Source of the DNA: Sphingomonas parapaucimobilis NBRC 15100
GTDB lineage: Bacteria; Pseudomonadota; Alphaproteobacteria; Sphingomonadales; Sphingomonadaceae
DNA: 64,000 bases
NCBI RefSeq assembly: GCF_000787715.1
Contig: NZ_BBPI01000018.1
Coordinates: forward strand, 53,940-117,939
Direction: 5' to 3'
In this document: positions 8,591 to 18,273 of the stretch, one piece after another
Numbering within the stretch: position 1 is the stretch's first letter
Layout of the letters: every line of letters starts with the position of its first letter
Program-made: the position numbers and the translations under genes
The notes under the pieces: generated by a model
Told to the model about the DNA's origin: nothing
Seen by the model: the letters and a program-made list of their open reading frames with translations, nothing else
Database searches by the model: none

Positions 8591-8878
8591 ATGAACTTTC
8601 GTCCGTTGCACGACCGCGTTCTCGTCCGTCGCGTCGAGGCCGAGGAAAAGACGGCTGGCGGGATCATCATCCCGGATACCGCCAAGGAAAAGCCCCAGGA
8701 GGGCGAAGTCGTCGCCGCCGGTTCGGGCGCGAAGGCCGAAGACGGCAAGGTCACGCCGCTGGACGTGAAGGCGGGCGACCGCATCCTGTTCGGCAAGTGG
8801 TCGGGCACCGAGGTCAAGGTGAACGGTGAAGACCTGCTCATCATGAAGGAATCGGATATCCTCGGCATCATCGGCTGA
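8591..8878 (+). CDS. groES: co-chaperonin GroES
   Basis: The 10 kDa lid of the GroEL folding chamber. The protein begins [20 protein letters not shown] and carries the mobile-loop [11 protein letters not shown] and the C-terminal [15 protein letters not shown]. Two ATGs lie six bases apart: 8585 (adding Met-Ala) and 8591. The AAAGGGA ribosome site at 8577-8583 is only 1 bp from the first but 7 bp from the second, so I take 8591 (95 aa, the usual length). groEL follows after 53 bp in the same transcript under the CIRCE/HrcA control upstream. Confidence 0.97.
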   Translation: MNFRPLHDRVLVRRVEAEEKTAGGIIIPDTAKEKPQEGEVVAAGSGAKAEDGKVTPLDVKAGDRILFGKWSGTEVKVNGEDLLIMKESDILGIIG

Positions 8879-8907
8879 GCGACCGGTTTTCCTCCCGTTT
8901 TTTCTGA

Positions 8908-10572
<1,665 letters not shown>

Positions 10573-10643
10573 GTCGGATCGGGGACCGGCGGGGCAACCC
10601 GCCGGGAACCGGACCGGCCTTGTCCTTGCGGCACAGCCAAAAG

Positions 10644-10677
10644 AGGGCCTGGGGAGCGATCCCCGGGCCTTTTTTTT
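10644..10677 (+). terminator. intrinsic terminator of groESL
   Basis: GGCCTGGGG, loop AGCGAT, CCCCGGGCC (one T-G pair) followed by eight T. Strong and correctly placed ~70 bp after the groEL stop. Confidence 0.92.
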
Positions 10678-10700
10678 GTCTGTTCAGTTATCCCACCGAT

Positions 10701-10786
10701 CGTTCAGCCTGAGCGAAGTCGAAGGCCACGCGACTCGCTTGGCGCTAGGCCGGGTCGTGCGCTTCGACTTCGCTCAGCGTGAACGG
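10701..10786. repeat. paired palindromic repeat, family C copy 2
   Basis: CGTTCAGCCTGAGCGAAGTC at the left and GCTTCGACTTCGCTCAGCGT near the right, in inverted orientation. First of two adjacent copies in the groEL-dsbA intergenic space. Confidence 0.88.
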
Positions 10787-10843
10787 TGGTTGGGGGTGAG
10801 GCCTACTTCCCAGGATCACGCCGGGTGCCGCGCTCCCTACATC

Positions 10844-10928
10844 CGTTCAGCCTGAGCGAAGTCGAAGGCCATGGGACTCTCCGGGGAAGACGGCGGGGCG
10901 TGCGCTTCGACTTCGCTCGGTGGGAACG
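10844..10928. repeat. paired palindromic repeat, family C copy 3
   Basis: Second family C pair in the 582-bp gap after groEL (10573-11154). The right arm is more divergent (TTCGCTCGGTGGGAACGG). I see no gene in this gap: it holds the groESL terminator, two family C pairs, one family D palindrome and the minus-strand terminator at 11097. Confidence 0.85.
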
Positions 10929-10976
10929 GGGTGTGATGGTCGGGGGGCGATAAAAGGCCCCGCACCCCGCAGGCCC

Positions 10977-11005
10977 CGTACCCCGGCGAAGGCCGGGGTC
11001 CAGTT
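10977..11005. repeat. family D palindromic repeat
   Basis: CCCCGGCGAAGGCCGGGG core palindrome followed by TCCAGTTTC. The same unit occurs at 21773 and, inverted, at 21871. Confidence 0.75.
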
Positions 11006-11096
11006 TCGGTGCGCTCGAGGTGGCGCTGGACATGGCGTGGAGGCAAAACCTACGCACATCGTCACGGCCTCCGCCGGGTACGGAAGGCGGCATGGA

Positions 11097-11130
11097 AAAA
11101 GGCGGCCGGACCTTCGCCCGACCGCCTTTT
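11097..11130 (-). terminator. terminator of the dciA-dsbA-dsbA cluster (possibly bidirectional)
   Basis: AAAAGGCGGCCGG and CCGACCGCCTTTT form a stem with an 8-base loop; read on the minus strand it ends in five T. It lies ~25 bp past the stop of the minus-strand thioredoxin-fold gene. Confidence 0.8.
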
Positions 11131-11154
11131 CCGTAATCCGAAAGTCAGACCCGC

Positions 11155-11895
11155 TTACGCGCCCGCGTTCTTCAGCGCCGCCTGCACGTCCGGCCAGCTG
11201 ACCGCGCCCTTCAGCGGCTTGCCGTTCAGGATGAAGGTCGGCGTGCCCGTCACGGTGCCGTCGGCACCGCGATCCTGGGTCTGCTTGGTCAGGCGGTCGA
11301 TCTGCGTCATGTCGCTCAGGCACTGGCGCGCCTTGGCTTCGGGAATGCCGCGCTGCTTGACGAAGTTGATGAGGTCCATCTGGTCGGCCAGCGCCTTGAT
11401 GACGTCGACCGGCTTGGCGTTCTGCAGCGCCTTCTGCTGCTCGGGGCTCATCGCCTGGAGCTTGTCGTTGAAGCCCTGTTGCGACTGGTACATCTGTTCC
11501 AGCACCGGGAAGAAGGTCGCCTCGCCCGCACAGATGCCGAGCAGCGCCGGGGGAAGGTCGGGCGCGCCGTGGATCAGGAATTCGCGGAATTCCCAGCTGA
11601 CCTTGCCCGACTTGACGTAATTGTTCGTCAGCGGCTCATACCCCTCGCGCGCGAAGGCGCCGCAGGCCGGGCACAGGCGCGAGCCATATTCGACCAGCTT
11701 GATCGGCGCGTTGGGGTTGCCCATCACATAGCCCTCGGCGGTCTTGCTGACGACCTGGGTCCAGTCCTGGCCCGCGGGCGCAGCGACCGCGGGCAGCGGC
11801 GAAGCGGCCGGGGCGCTGCTGTTGGCGTCGCCATTGCCGCCACCACAGGCGGCCAGCGCCAGCGGAAGGGCGAGGAGGAGGAGACGAGACTTCAT
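11155..11895 (-). CDS. DsbA-family thioredoxin-fold lipoprotein
   Basis: Periplasmic thiol:disulfide oxidoreductase of the DsbA/DSBA-like (thioredoxin_4) family, predicted to be membrane-tethered. From MKSRLLLLALPLALAAC the lipobox Cys is residue 17, followed by a Gly/Ala/Pro linker; the redox CPAC motif is at residues 75-78 after KLVEYGS, and the cis-Pro loop is GTVTGTPTFILNGK. I prefer the second ATG (11895): GGAG lies 9 bp ahead of it but only 3 bp before the ATG at 11901. It is the distal gene of a tandem pair of paralogues, 29 bp after the next one. It may oxidise or reduce cell-envelope proteins; which direction cannot be told. Confidence 0.9.
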   Translation of the reverse strand: MKSRLLLLALPLALAACGGGNGDANSSAPAASPLPAVAAPAGQDWTQVVSKTAEGYVMGNPNAPIKLVEYGSRLCPACGAFAREGYEPLTNNYVKSGKVSWEFREFLIHGAPDLPPALLGICAGEATFFPVLEQMYQSQQGFNDKLQAMSPEQQKALQNAKPVDVIKALADQMDLINFVKQRGIPEAKARQCLSDMTQIDRLTKQTQDRGADGTVTGTPTFILNGKPLKGAVSWPDVQAALKNAGA

Positions 11896-11924
11896 CGACA
11901 TATGCTCCGAAGGAAAAGAAGGAT

Positions 11925-12620
11925 TTAGCGGGCGCCGCCTGCGCGCAGCAGCGGCAGCAGCTTGTCCCAGGTAAAGACGCCCATGGCCTGTTTGCCGTTG
12001 ATGAAGAAACCGGGCGTGCCCTCGATCGAGTCGGGGGCGGCGGTGGTCATCGCGACGATCCGGTCGGTGGCGGCCCGGTCCGACAGGCAGGCGGTGATCT
12101 GCGCATCGCTCAGCCCGGCGCTCTTGCCGATCGCGGTCAGGCCCGATCCGTCTGCCTCGGCACGCATCTGCGCGGCGGCGGGATAGGCGGCGATCCGCTG
12201 GCCATTGGCCTGGTCGAACTCCATGCCGCGCTTCAGCCAGTCGCGCTGCTGCGCAAAGATCGTGTCGCTCAGTCCGGCAAATTTGCCCGCCCCGCCGCAG
12301 CGCGCGATAAGGGCGGCGGCCAGGTCCAGCCGGTCGCGGATGAAATGGCGGATCTCGATGCTGGTCGAGCCCGACCGAACCATCTGTCCTTTCAGCACGG
12401 GGGCCGATTCGGTGGTGAAGACGGCGCAATGCGGGCAGGTATAGCTGACATATTCGACCAGCTTCACCCGTGCCGCCGGATTGCCGATGACATAGGCCCC
12501 GGCGGGCGTCTGGGTGATATGGCTCGCCCAGTTCACGCCCTTGTGCTGGGCCTGGGCGGACTGGGCCGAACCGGCGGCCACCGCAAGGCCGAGCGCGGCC
12601 AGCGACAGGAAAAGACGCAT
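11925..12620 (-). CDS. DsbA-family thioredoxin-fold periplasmic protein
   Basis: A 231 aa exported thiol:disulfide oxidoreductase. The signal peptide runs MRLFLSLAALGLAVAAG with cleavage near SAQAQ; CPHC, the DsbA-type active site, is at residues 62-65, and the cis-Pro loop is SIEGTPGFFINGK near the C-terminus. It is a paralogue of the lipoprotein just downstream, but without a lipobox. Its ATG (12620) overlaps the TGA of dciA by one base (TGATG), implying translational coupling; an in-frame GTG one codon earlier is less likely. Confidence 0.92.
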   Translation of the reverse strand: MRLFLSLAALGLAVAAGSAQSAQAQHKGVNWASHITQTPAGAYVIGNPAARVKLVEYVSYTCPHCAVFTTESAPVLKGQMVRSGSTSIEIRHFIRDRLDLAAALIARCGGAGKFAGLSDTIFAQQRDWLKRGMEFDQANGQRIAAYPAAAQMRAEADGSGLTAIGKSAGLSDAQITACLSDRAATDRIVAMTTAAPDSIEGTPGFFINGKQAMGVFTWDKLLPLLRAGGAR

Positions 12621-13135
12621 CACGACACCTTGGGAAGGCCGCGCGTCGCAGCGACGCCCGCGGCAAGCGATTCGAGCACGGCGCGAAGTTCCGGGTCCGC
12701 GATCTGGCGCAATCCGTCACCCATTTCCGGCGGCACCGGCTGCGGCTTGGGCGGGGCGGCACGACGCGGCGCGGCCATGGGCAGTTCGCCCTGCCGGATC
12801 TGGAGCCGGGCAACTGCGGGATAACCGAAGAAGCGGTTCACCCGTTCGATGATCTCGGGCGCGATATGCTGCATCATCGGCGCGTGCGCCCCGCGCACGA
12901 CCAGGGTCAGCACGCCGTTCTGCTTCTCGCCCTGCGGGAAGCGAATTGATTCGGGCGCGCTGGCGGTGGACAGGCGGGGGCCGACGATATCGGGCCAGCG
13001 GCTGACGATCGCGCTCTGCACGAAGCCGAAGCGGCGAAAGGCCGCGCCGCCGATGGCGGGCAGCAGTTCGGACACCGCGCGGGGGCGGTTGGAACGGGGG
13101 GGCGGCTCCTGGGGGGCGCGGACGCGCTTGCTCAT
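12620..13135 (-). CDS. dciA: DUF721 / DciA-family protein
   Basis: Homologue of DciA, the replicative-helicase (DnaB) loader of most bacteria lacking DnaC. The N-terminal half holds the DUF721 core (residues ~25-110): LLPAIGGAAFRRFGF, IVSRWPDIVG and LVVRGAHAPMMQHIAPEIIERVN, then a Pro-rich linker and a C-terminal helix (DPELRAVLESLAAGV). I chose MSKRVRAP (13135) as start; upstream in-frame codons would overlap the divergent mutY start. The coupling to two DsbA-like genes downstream and the divergent mutY is an arrangement I know from sphingomonads. A DNA-metabolism role with mutY is sensible; the link to thiol chemistry is not explained. Confidence 0.85.
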   Translation of the reverse strand: MSKRVRAPQEPPPRSNRPRAVSELLPAIGGAAFRRFGFVQSAIVSRWPDIVGPRLSTASAPESIRFPQGEKQNGVLTLVVRGAHAPMMQHIAPEIIERVNRFFGYPAVARLQIRQGELPMAAPRRAAPPKPQPVPPEMGDGLRQIADPELRAVLESLAAGVAATRGLPKVS

Positions 13136-13161
13136 ATCCGTCCCCATGCCATAGCGGGCGG

Positions 13162-14223
13162 GTGGACGCCAAGCATTCATCATCGCCCGCCCCCCTGGAT
13201 GGCGGCCCCGCCGCCCGGCTGCTCGCCTGGTACGACCGCCATGCCCGCGACCTGCCCTGGCGCAGCCGTCCGGGGGAGGTGTCCGACCCGTACCGCGTCT
13301 GGCTGTCCGAGGTGATGCTGCAACAGACGACGGTGGCGGCGGTCACGCCCCGCTTCACCGCCTGGGTGGAGCGCTGGCCCGATGTCGCCAGCCTGGCGGC
13401 GGCGCCGGACGAGGATATCATGGCCGCCTGGGCGGGGCTGGGCTATTATGCGCGCGCCCGCAATCTGGTGAAGGCGGCGCGGGCGGTGGTCGCCGAGCAT
13501 GGCGGGCGCTTTCCGACGACCGAAGCAGGGCTTCGCGCACTGCCGGGGCTGGGGGCCTATACGGCGGCGGCGATCGCGGCGATCGCGTTCGGTGAGCGGG
13601 CGGTGGTGGTCGACGCCAATGTCGAGCGGGTCGTCGCCCGGCTGTTCGCGATCGAAACGCCGCTGCCCGCCGCGCGGCCCGCGATCCGCGAGGCCACTGA
13701 CCGGATCACGCCCGATGCCCGCGCGGGGGATTTCGCGCAGGCGATGATGGACCTGGGTTCCTCCATCTGCACGGTGAAGAAGCCGCAATGCCTGCTTTGC
13801 CCGATCGCGGTGGATTGCCGGGGGCGGGCGGAGGGGATCGCGGAGACGCTGCCCGCCAAGGCCCCCAAAAAGGCGCGACCCTATCGTCACGGTACCGTCT
13901 TCTGGATCGAGCATAAGGGCTGCGTCTGGCTGGTCCGCCGCCCGGACAAGGGGATGCTGGGCGGCATGCGCGCGCTGCCGACCGGGCCTTGGGTCGATGC
14001 ACGGCCGGGGCTGGCCGATGCGCCGGGGCAGGGGCCATGGACGATGCTGAACGAGACGGTCGTGCATGGCTTCACCCATTTCGAACTCGAACTGGCGCTC
14101 GCCCGCACCGATGGCAAGCCGGAGAATGACAGCGCGGGTGAATGGTGGCCGATCGCCGATCTGGGAACCGCGGGGCTGCCTACCTTGTTCGCGCGGGCAG
14201 CCGATCTGTTGAAAAGGGTCTGA
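13162..14223 (+). CDS. mutY: A/G-specific adenine glycosylase
   Basis: Base-excision repair enzyme removing adenine mispaired with 8-oxoguanine. In the 353 aa protein the catalytic Glu is Glu50 (SEVMLQQT), the helix-hairpin-helix is LPGLGAYTAAAI at 128-139 with catalytic Asp151 (VDANVERV), and the 4Fe-4S cluster ligands are Cys203, Cys210, Cys213 and Cys219 (C-x6-C-x2-C-x5-C). A Nudix-like C-terminal domain that senses 8-oxoG follows, ending at a conserved HGFTHFELEL. The start is a GTG 26 bp from the divergent dciA start; a later start before PAARLLAWYD is possible. Confidence 0.96.
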   Translation: MDAKHSSSPAPLDGGPAARLLAWYDRHARDLPWRSRPGEVSDPYRVWLSEVMLQQTTVAAVTPRFTAWVERWPDVASLAAAPDEDIMAAWAGLGYYARARNLVKAARAVVAEHGGRFPTTEAGLRALPGLGAYTAAAIAAIAFGERAVVVDANVERVVARLFAIETPLPAARPAIREATDRITPDARAGDFAQAMMDLGSSICTVKKPQCLLCPIAVDCRGRAEGIAETLPAKAPKKARPYRHGTVFWIEHKGCVWLVRRPDKGMLGGMRALPTGPWVDARPGLADAPGQGPWTMLNETVVHGFTHFELELALARTDGKPENDSAGEWWPIADLGTAGLPTLFARAADLLKRV

Positions 14224-14228
14224 TATCG

Positions 14229-15545
14229 ATGATGCGCCGAGTGATGATGACGGGTGGGGCGATGCTGACCCTGCTGAGTGCCGCCGCCCCCGCGCAGGTG
14301 GCGCAGGTGCCCAAGGCGCAAGCCGCCAGCACGCTGCCCGCGACCCAGGCGCTGTTCGACGGTTATGTCCGGTCGGGCAAGATGCCTGGCATCGTCGCCG
14401 CCATCGGACGCCCGGGGCAGCCGCCGATGTTCGTGGCGGCAGGCCGGATCGCCGCCGAGCCGAATGCGCCCGCCGCCACGCCCGACAGCCTGTGGCGGGT
14501 CTATTCGATGACCAAGCCGATCACCGCCATGGCCGCGATGATCCTGGTCGAGGAAGGCAGGCTGAAACTCGACCAGCCGCTGTCGGACATCTATCCGGCC
14601 TATAAGCAGATGCGGGTGCTGACCAATCCGCAGGCCTCGCTCGACAGTCGCCCGGCCACCAACCCGATCACGATCCGCGAACTGATGACCCATACGGCGG
14701 GGCTGGGATACAGCTTCACCGCCAAGGGGCCGCTGCTCAAGGAATATGAGCGGCTGGGACTGGTGCCCTTTGCCGCCAATGCGCAGGTCGAGGCCGTGGT
14801 CCGTCCGACCCGCCCCGCCACCCTTCAGCAATTCGCCGAGCGCGCCGCCACCGCGCCGCTGATCGCCGAGCCGGGGACGCGGTGGAGCTATTCGATGGGC
14901 CTCGACGTGCTGGCGGCGGTGGTCGAGAAGGTGTCGGGCATGCCGTTCGAACGGTTCGTCCAGACCCGTCTTTTCACGCCCTTGAAGATGAACAGCAGCT
15001 ATTGGCAGGTTCCCGCTTCGGCGGCGAACCGGCTGGTCACCAACTATACCTTCGTGGGCGACACGATGGTGCCGGTGGATCCGGCGGCAACCTCGGTCTT
15101 TCGCTTGGCCCCCAGCTTTCCCTATGGCGGCGCGGGGCTGGTCATGTCGGCGCGCGATTATGACCGCTTTCTCCAGATGCTCCAGAATGAGGGGCAGGTC
15201 GACGGCGTCCGCGTGATGAAGCCCGAGACGGTGCGGCTCGCCATGTCCAACCTGCTGCCCGCCGGGGTCACCTATGGTTCGGTGACGGGCGCGAGCGGGG
15301 GCAGCGGGGGCGAGGTGCCGACGGGTTACGGCGCAGGCGGATCGGTGACGCTGGCCGACACGCCGGGCGGGCCGGGCAAGGGCACCTATGGCTGGGGCGG
15401 GGCGGCGGGCACCATCGCCTATGTCGATCCGACCCGGCATGTGCGCGGCACGGTGATGGTCAATTATTTTCCCGCCGACCGTTATCCGTTGCGCGGCGAT
15501 CTGGCGGCGGCGCTCTACAAGGATCTGGGGCGGATGGCGAAGTGA
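14229..15545 (+). CDS. beta-lactamase-fold serine hydrolase (exported)
   Basis: Class C beta-lactamase/EstB-type esterase fold (Pfam Beta-lactamase). After a signal peptide (MMRRVMMTGGAMLTLLSAAAPAQ) the nucleophile is Ser93 with Lys96 in YSMTKPITAM; the Tyr general base is Tyr221 in WSYSMGLDV, where penicillin-recognising enzymes have YxN; the third motif appears as GWGGAAGT. The altered motifs favour an esterase or transesterase over a beta-lactamase. 438 aa. It starts 5 bp after the mutY stop and its stop overlaps the nudC start, so the three genes are probably one transcript. Confidence 0.88.
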   Translation: MMRRVMMTGGAMLTLLSAAAPAQVAQVPKAQAASTLPATQALFDGYVRSGKMPGIVAAIGRPGQPPMFVAAGRIAAEPNAPAATPDSLWRVYSMTKPITAMAAMILVEEGRLKLDQPLSDIYPAYKQMRVLTNPQASLDSRPATNPITIRELMTHTAGLGYSFTAKGPLLKEYERLGLVPFAANAQVEAVVRPTRPATLQQFAERAATAPLIAEPGTRWSYSMGLDVLAAVVEKVSGMPFERFVQTRLFTPLKMNSSYWQVPASAANRLVTNYTFVGDTMVPVDPAATSVFRLAPSFPYGGAGLVMSARDYDRFLQMLQNEGQVDGVRVMKPETVRLAMSNLLPAGVTYGSVTGASGGSGGEVPTGYGAGGSVTLADTPGGPGKGTYGWGGAAGTIAYVDPTRHVRGTVMVNYFPADRYPLRGDLAAALYKDLGRMAK

Positions 15546-16396
15546 CGACGCTGGGTTTTACCGGCGGGCGGCTGGATCGGGCCGACCCGCTGCGCCACGA
15601 TCCGGCGGGGTTCGCGGCGGCGCTGGCCGATCCGTCGGCGCGGCTGCTGATGCTGAACGACTATCAGCCGGTGTTGGACGGCGGGCGGCTGGGCTGGACC
15701 GCGATCGATGCGGATGCGGTCCCGGAGGATCATGTCCTGCTCGGCATCGAGGACGGGGTGCCGCATTTCGCGCGGCTGACCGGCGAACCGGCGACAGGCC
15801 GTTCGTTCGAGATGATCGCGGCGCTGCACGCGCTGGAGGCGGGCGAGGCCGCGACTTATGCGGCGGCGCGATCGGTGCTCGACTGGCATGCGCGGCATGG
15901 CTTCTGCGCGAAATGCGGGGCGGCAACTGCGCCGTTCCGGGCGGGCTGGGGGCGGCATTGCCCCGCATGCGGGACCGAGCATTTCCCGCGCGTCGATCCG
16001 GTCGTCATCATGATCGCCGAGCATGACGGCCGCGCGCTCCTCGGCCGCCAGCCCGCCTTTCCACCGGGGCGCTATTCGGCGCTGGCCGGGTTCCTGGAGC
16101 CGGGCGAATCGATCGAGGAAGCAGTGGCGCGCGAACTGTTCGAGGAAGCGGGCGTGCGGGTGCGCAATGTCCGCTATATCGCCAGCCAGCCCTGGCCGTT
16201 CCCGTCGTCGCTGATGATCGCCTGCGTGGCGGAGGCGGTGGACGACCGGCTGACCATCGACACGACCGAGCTGGAGGATGCGATCTGGGTGTCGCGCGAC
16301 GCGGTGCGTGCGGCGCTGGCGGGGGATGAGTCGCGTTTCGGCGTGCCGCCGTCCTATGCCATCGCGCATACGCTGCTGGAGGCGTGGGCAAAATAA
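15542..16396 (+). CDS. nudC: NAD(+) diphosphatase / NADH pyrophosphatase (NudC)
   Basis: Hydrolyses NADH to NMNH and AMP and in other bacteria removes NAD caps from RNA. The 284 aa protein has the three expected parts: an N-terminal domain, a zinc ribbon with Cys122, Cys125, Cys140 and Cys143, and a Nudix domain with its box at residues 183-205 (G-x5-E-x7-RELFEEAG). SQPWPFPSS at 215-223 is the NADH-specific signature. It starts with GTG inside GTGA, overlapping the hydrolase stop by 4 bp, which signals translational coupling. Confidence 0.96.
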   Translation: MTTLGFTGGRLDRADPLRHDPAGFAAALADPSARLLMLNDYQPVLDGGRLGWTAIDADAVPEDHVLLGIEDGVPHFARLTGEPATGRSFEMIAALHALEAGEAATYAAARSVLDWHARHGFCAKCGAATAPFRAGWGRHCPACGTEHFPRVDPVVIMIAEHDGRALLGRQPAFPPGRYSALAGFLEPGESIEEAVARELFEEAGVRVRNVRYIASQPWPFPSSLMIACVAEAVDDRLTIDTTELEDAIWVSRDAVRAALAGDESRFGVPPSYAIAHTLLEAWAK

Positions 16397-16528
16397 ATCC
16401 TCCCCGCTCGCGGGGAGGTGGCAGGGCGTAGCCCTGTCGGAGGGGGCGCGCCTTTAAAGGACGTCCTGTGTGGTAGCCCCCCTCCACCACCGCTTCGCGG
16501 CGGTCCCCCTCCCCGCACCGGGGAGGAT
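16397..16528. repeat. REPIN-like repeat, family A copy 2
   Basis: Full-length ~132 bp element in the opposite orientation to copy 1. It begins at the base after the nudC stop and ends 1 bp before the pheA stop, so it is the entire spacer between two convergent genes. Confidence 0.88.
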
Positions 16529-16529
16529 T

Positions 16530-17420
16530 TTACCCCCGCTCCCGCGCCTGGGCGTAGGTGCCCAGCATCCGCACCCACTTGCTGTGGAACCCCAGCTCCT
16601 CGATCGCCCGGTCGAACGCCGCTTCGCCCGGGCGCCCGACCACGTCGCAATAGAATTCCGTCGCGGCAAAACTGCCGCCACGCTGATAGCTTTCCAGCTT
16701 GGTCATGTTGACGCCGTTGGTCGCGAAGCCGCCCATCGCCTTGTAGAGCGCAGCGGGAATATTCTTCACCTCGAAGATCAGGCTGGTCATCCACGGCCCG
16801 TCGCCGACCGGCGGCTGGCCGCCCCGCGCCAGCGCGACGAAGCGGGTCATGTTGCTGTCGGCGTCCGAGATATCCTCGGCCAGCAGGTTCAGGCCATAGA
16901 GTTCGGCGGCGCGCGGCGGGGCAAGGGCTGCGACGCGCGGGTCGGCCATCTCCGCCACCCGCGCCGCCGCGCCCGCCGTGTCGGCATAGGCGATGGGACG
17001 GATGCCATGCGCGCGCAGCCAGTGGCGGCACTGGCCCAGCGCCTGAGGATGGCTCATCGCCTCGACCAGCCCGTCGCGCCCGCCCGTCGCCATCAGCGCG
17101 TGGCGGATCGAGAGGAAATGCTCGCCGGTGATGACCAGCCCGGATTCGGGCAGCAGGAAATGGATGTCGGCGACGCGCCCGTGCAGCGAATTCTCGATGG
17201 GAATGATCGCGCGGTCGGCCTTGCCGCTCTTCACCGCGTCCAGCGCGTCGGCGAAATCGAAGCAGGGCAAGGGCAGGCCGTCCGGGAACACCTCGGTCGC
17301 GGCGACATGGCTGTTGGCGCCCGGCGCACCCTGAAAGGCGACGGCGCGGGCCGGTTCGGCCAGCGCGGCGGCGGTCATCGCCTCGACGATGGGGCGGGCG
17401 GGGGCGGCGTAATTCTCCAT
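16530..17420 (-). CDS. pheA: prephenate dehydratase
   Basis: Converts prephenate to phenylpyruvate in phenylalanine synthesis. Monofunctional type: the catalytic domain (FQGAPGANSHVAA, IIPIENSLHGRV, SHPQALGQC, and the DISDADSNMTRFV region with the TRF signature, here as MTRF) is followed by a C-terminal ACT domain with ALYKAMGGFATNGVNMTKLES, the phenylalanine-sensing site for feedback inhibition. No chorismate mutase domain is present. Length 296 aa is normal. It stands alone on the minus strand, divergent from the cytochrome c gene. Confidence 0.96.
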   Translation of the reverse strand: MENYAAPARPIVEAMTAAALAEPARAVAFQGAPGANSHVAATEVFPDGLPLPCFDFADALDAVKSGKADRAIIPIENSLHGRVADIHFLLPESGLVITGEHFLSIRHALMATGGRDGLVEAMSHPQALGQCRHWLRAHGIRPIAYADTAGAAARVAEMADPRVAALAPPRAAELYGLNLLAEDISDADSNMTRFVALARGGQPPVGDGPWMTSLIFEVKNIPAALYKAMGGFATNGVNMTKLESYQRGGSFAATEFYCDVVGRPGEAAFDRAIEELGFHSKWVRMLGTYAQARERG

Positions 17421-17562
17421 GGGCGTGCGGCGTAAAGCGCCCGCGCGGCACGATCAAGGGAAGCGGCGCGGAAGCAGAAGCAAGGAAGCAGAACTTGCCG
17501 TTCGCGAAAGCCGCACCTAAGGTCCCCGTTCAGGAGAGATATTGGCGGGGCAGCGAAACGCG

Positions 17563-18273
17563 ATGGACCTAAAGACCAATACGATCGCGGGATGGGTGCT
17601 GGGTGCGGCAGGCACGGCATTGGGCCTTTCGATCGTCGGCGGCATGATCTTCCACGAGGAACGCCCCGAAAAAATGGGCTATGCGATCGAGGGCGTGGAG
17701 GCCGAAGGCGCGGGTGGCGGTGCCGCCGAAGTGCCGATCGCCTCGTTGCTGCCCACCGCGGACGCAGCCAAGGGCGCCGAAGTCTTCAAGAAATGCGCCG
17801 CGTGCCACACCATCAACCAGGGTGGCGCGAACGGCATCGGACCCAATCTCTATGCCACCATGGGTGAGGCCATTGCGCAGGGGAAAGCGGGCTTCGCCTT
17901 TTCCGACGCGCTGAAGGCGGTCGGCGGCAAATGGGACTGGGACAAGATGAACGCGTGGCTGACGTCCCCGCGCAAATTCGCGCCCGGCACCAAGATGACC
18001 TTTGCCGGGCTGTCCAATCCGCAGGACCGCGCGAACGTGATCCTGTACCTCAACCAGCAGGGATCGAACCTTCCGCTTCCGGCGGCCCCGGCCGCCAAGG
18101 CGGAACCGGCGGCGGGCGACGCGCCTGCGAACGGCACGGACCCGGCGGTCAACAAGGTCGAGGAAGATCCGCGCGCCGACACCGGATCGATCGCCAATAC
18201 CGGCACGCCCGCCAAGGGCGCGCCCTCGGTCGATCCGCAAGCGGCGGTGGAAGGTGCCAAGGCACCGCGCTGA
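17563..18273 (+). CDS. membrane-anchored c-type cytochrome (c2/CycM-like)
   Basis: Single-haem cytochrome c carrying electrons at the periplasmic face, likely between the bc1 complex (petABC, this window) and a terminal oxidase. An uncleaved N-terminal anchor (AGWVLGAAGTALGLSIVGG, residues ~9-27) precedes the haem motif CAACH at 78-82 and the axial Met145 in GTKMTFAGL. A ~70-residue Ala/Pro/Asp-rich tail after the haem domain (from ~170) is unusual. MDLKTNTIAGW (17563) is the homology-supported start, but an AGGAGA site fits a TTG at 17542 seven codons earlier. Confidence 0.9.
   Translation: MDLKTNTIAGWVLGAAGTALGLSIVGGMIFHEERPEKMGYAIEGVEAEGAGGGAAEVPIASLLPTADAAKGAEVFKKCAACHTINQGGANGIGPNLYATMGEAIAQGKAGFAFSDALKAVGGKWDWDKMNAWLTSPRKFAPGTKMTFAGLSNPQDRANVILYLNQQGSNLPLPAAPAAKAEPAAGDAPANGTDPAVNKVEEDPRADTGSIANTGTPAKGAPSVDPQAAVEGAKAPR

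Noticed and set aside
14229..15545. A true beta-lactamase (antibiotic resistance) call
   Set aside because: SxxK is present but YxN is replaced by YSM and the third motif is altered, so an esterase-like hydrolase is a safer call.
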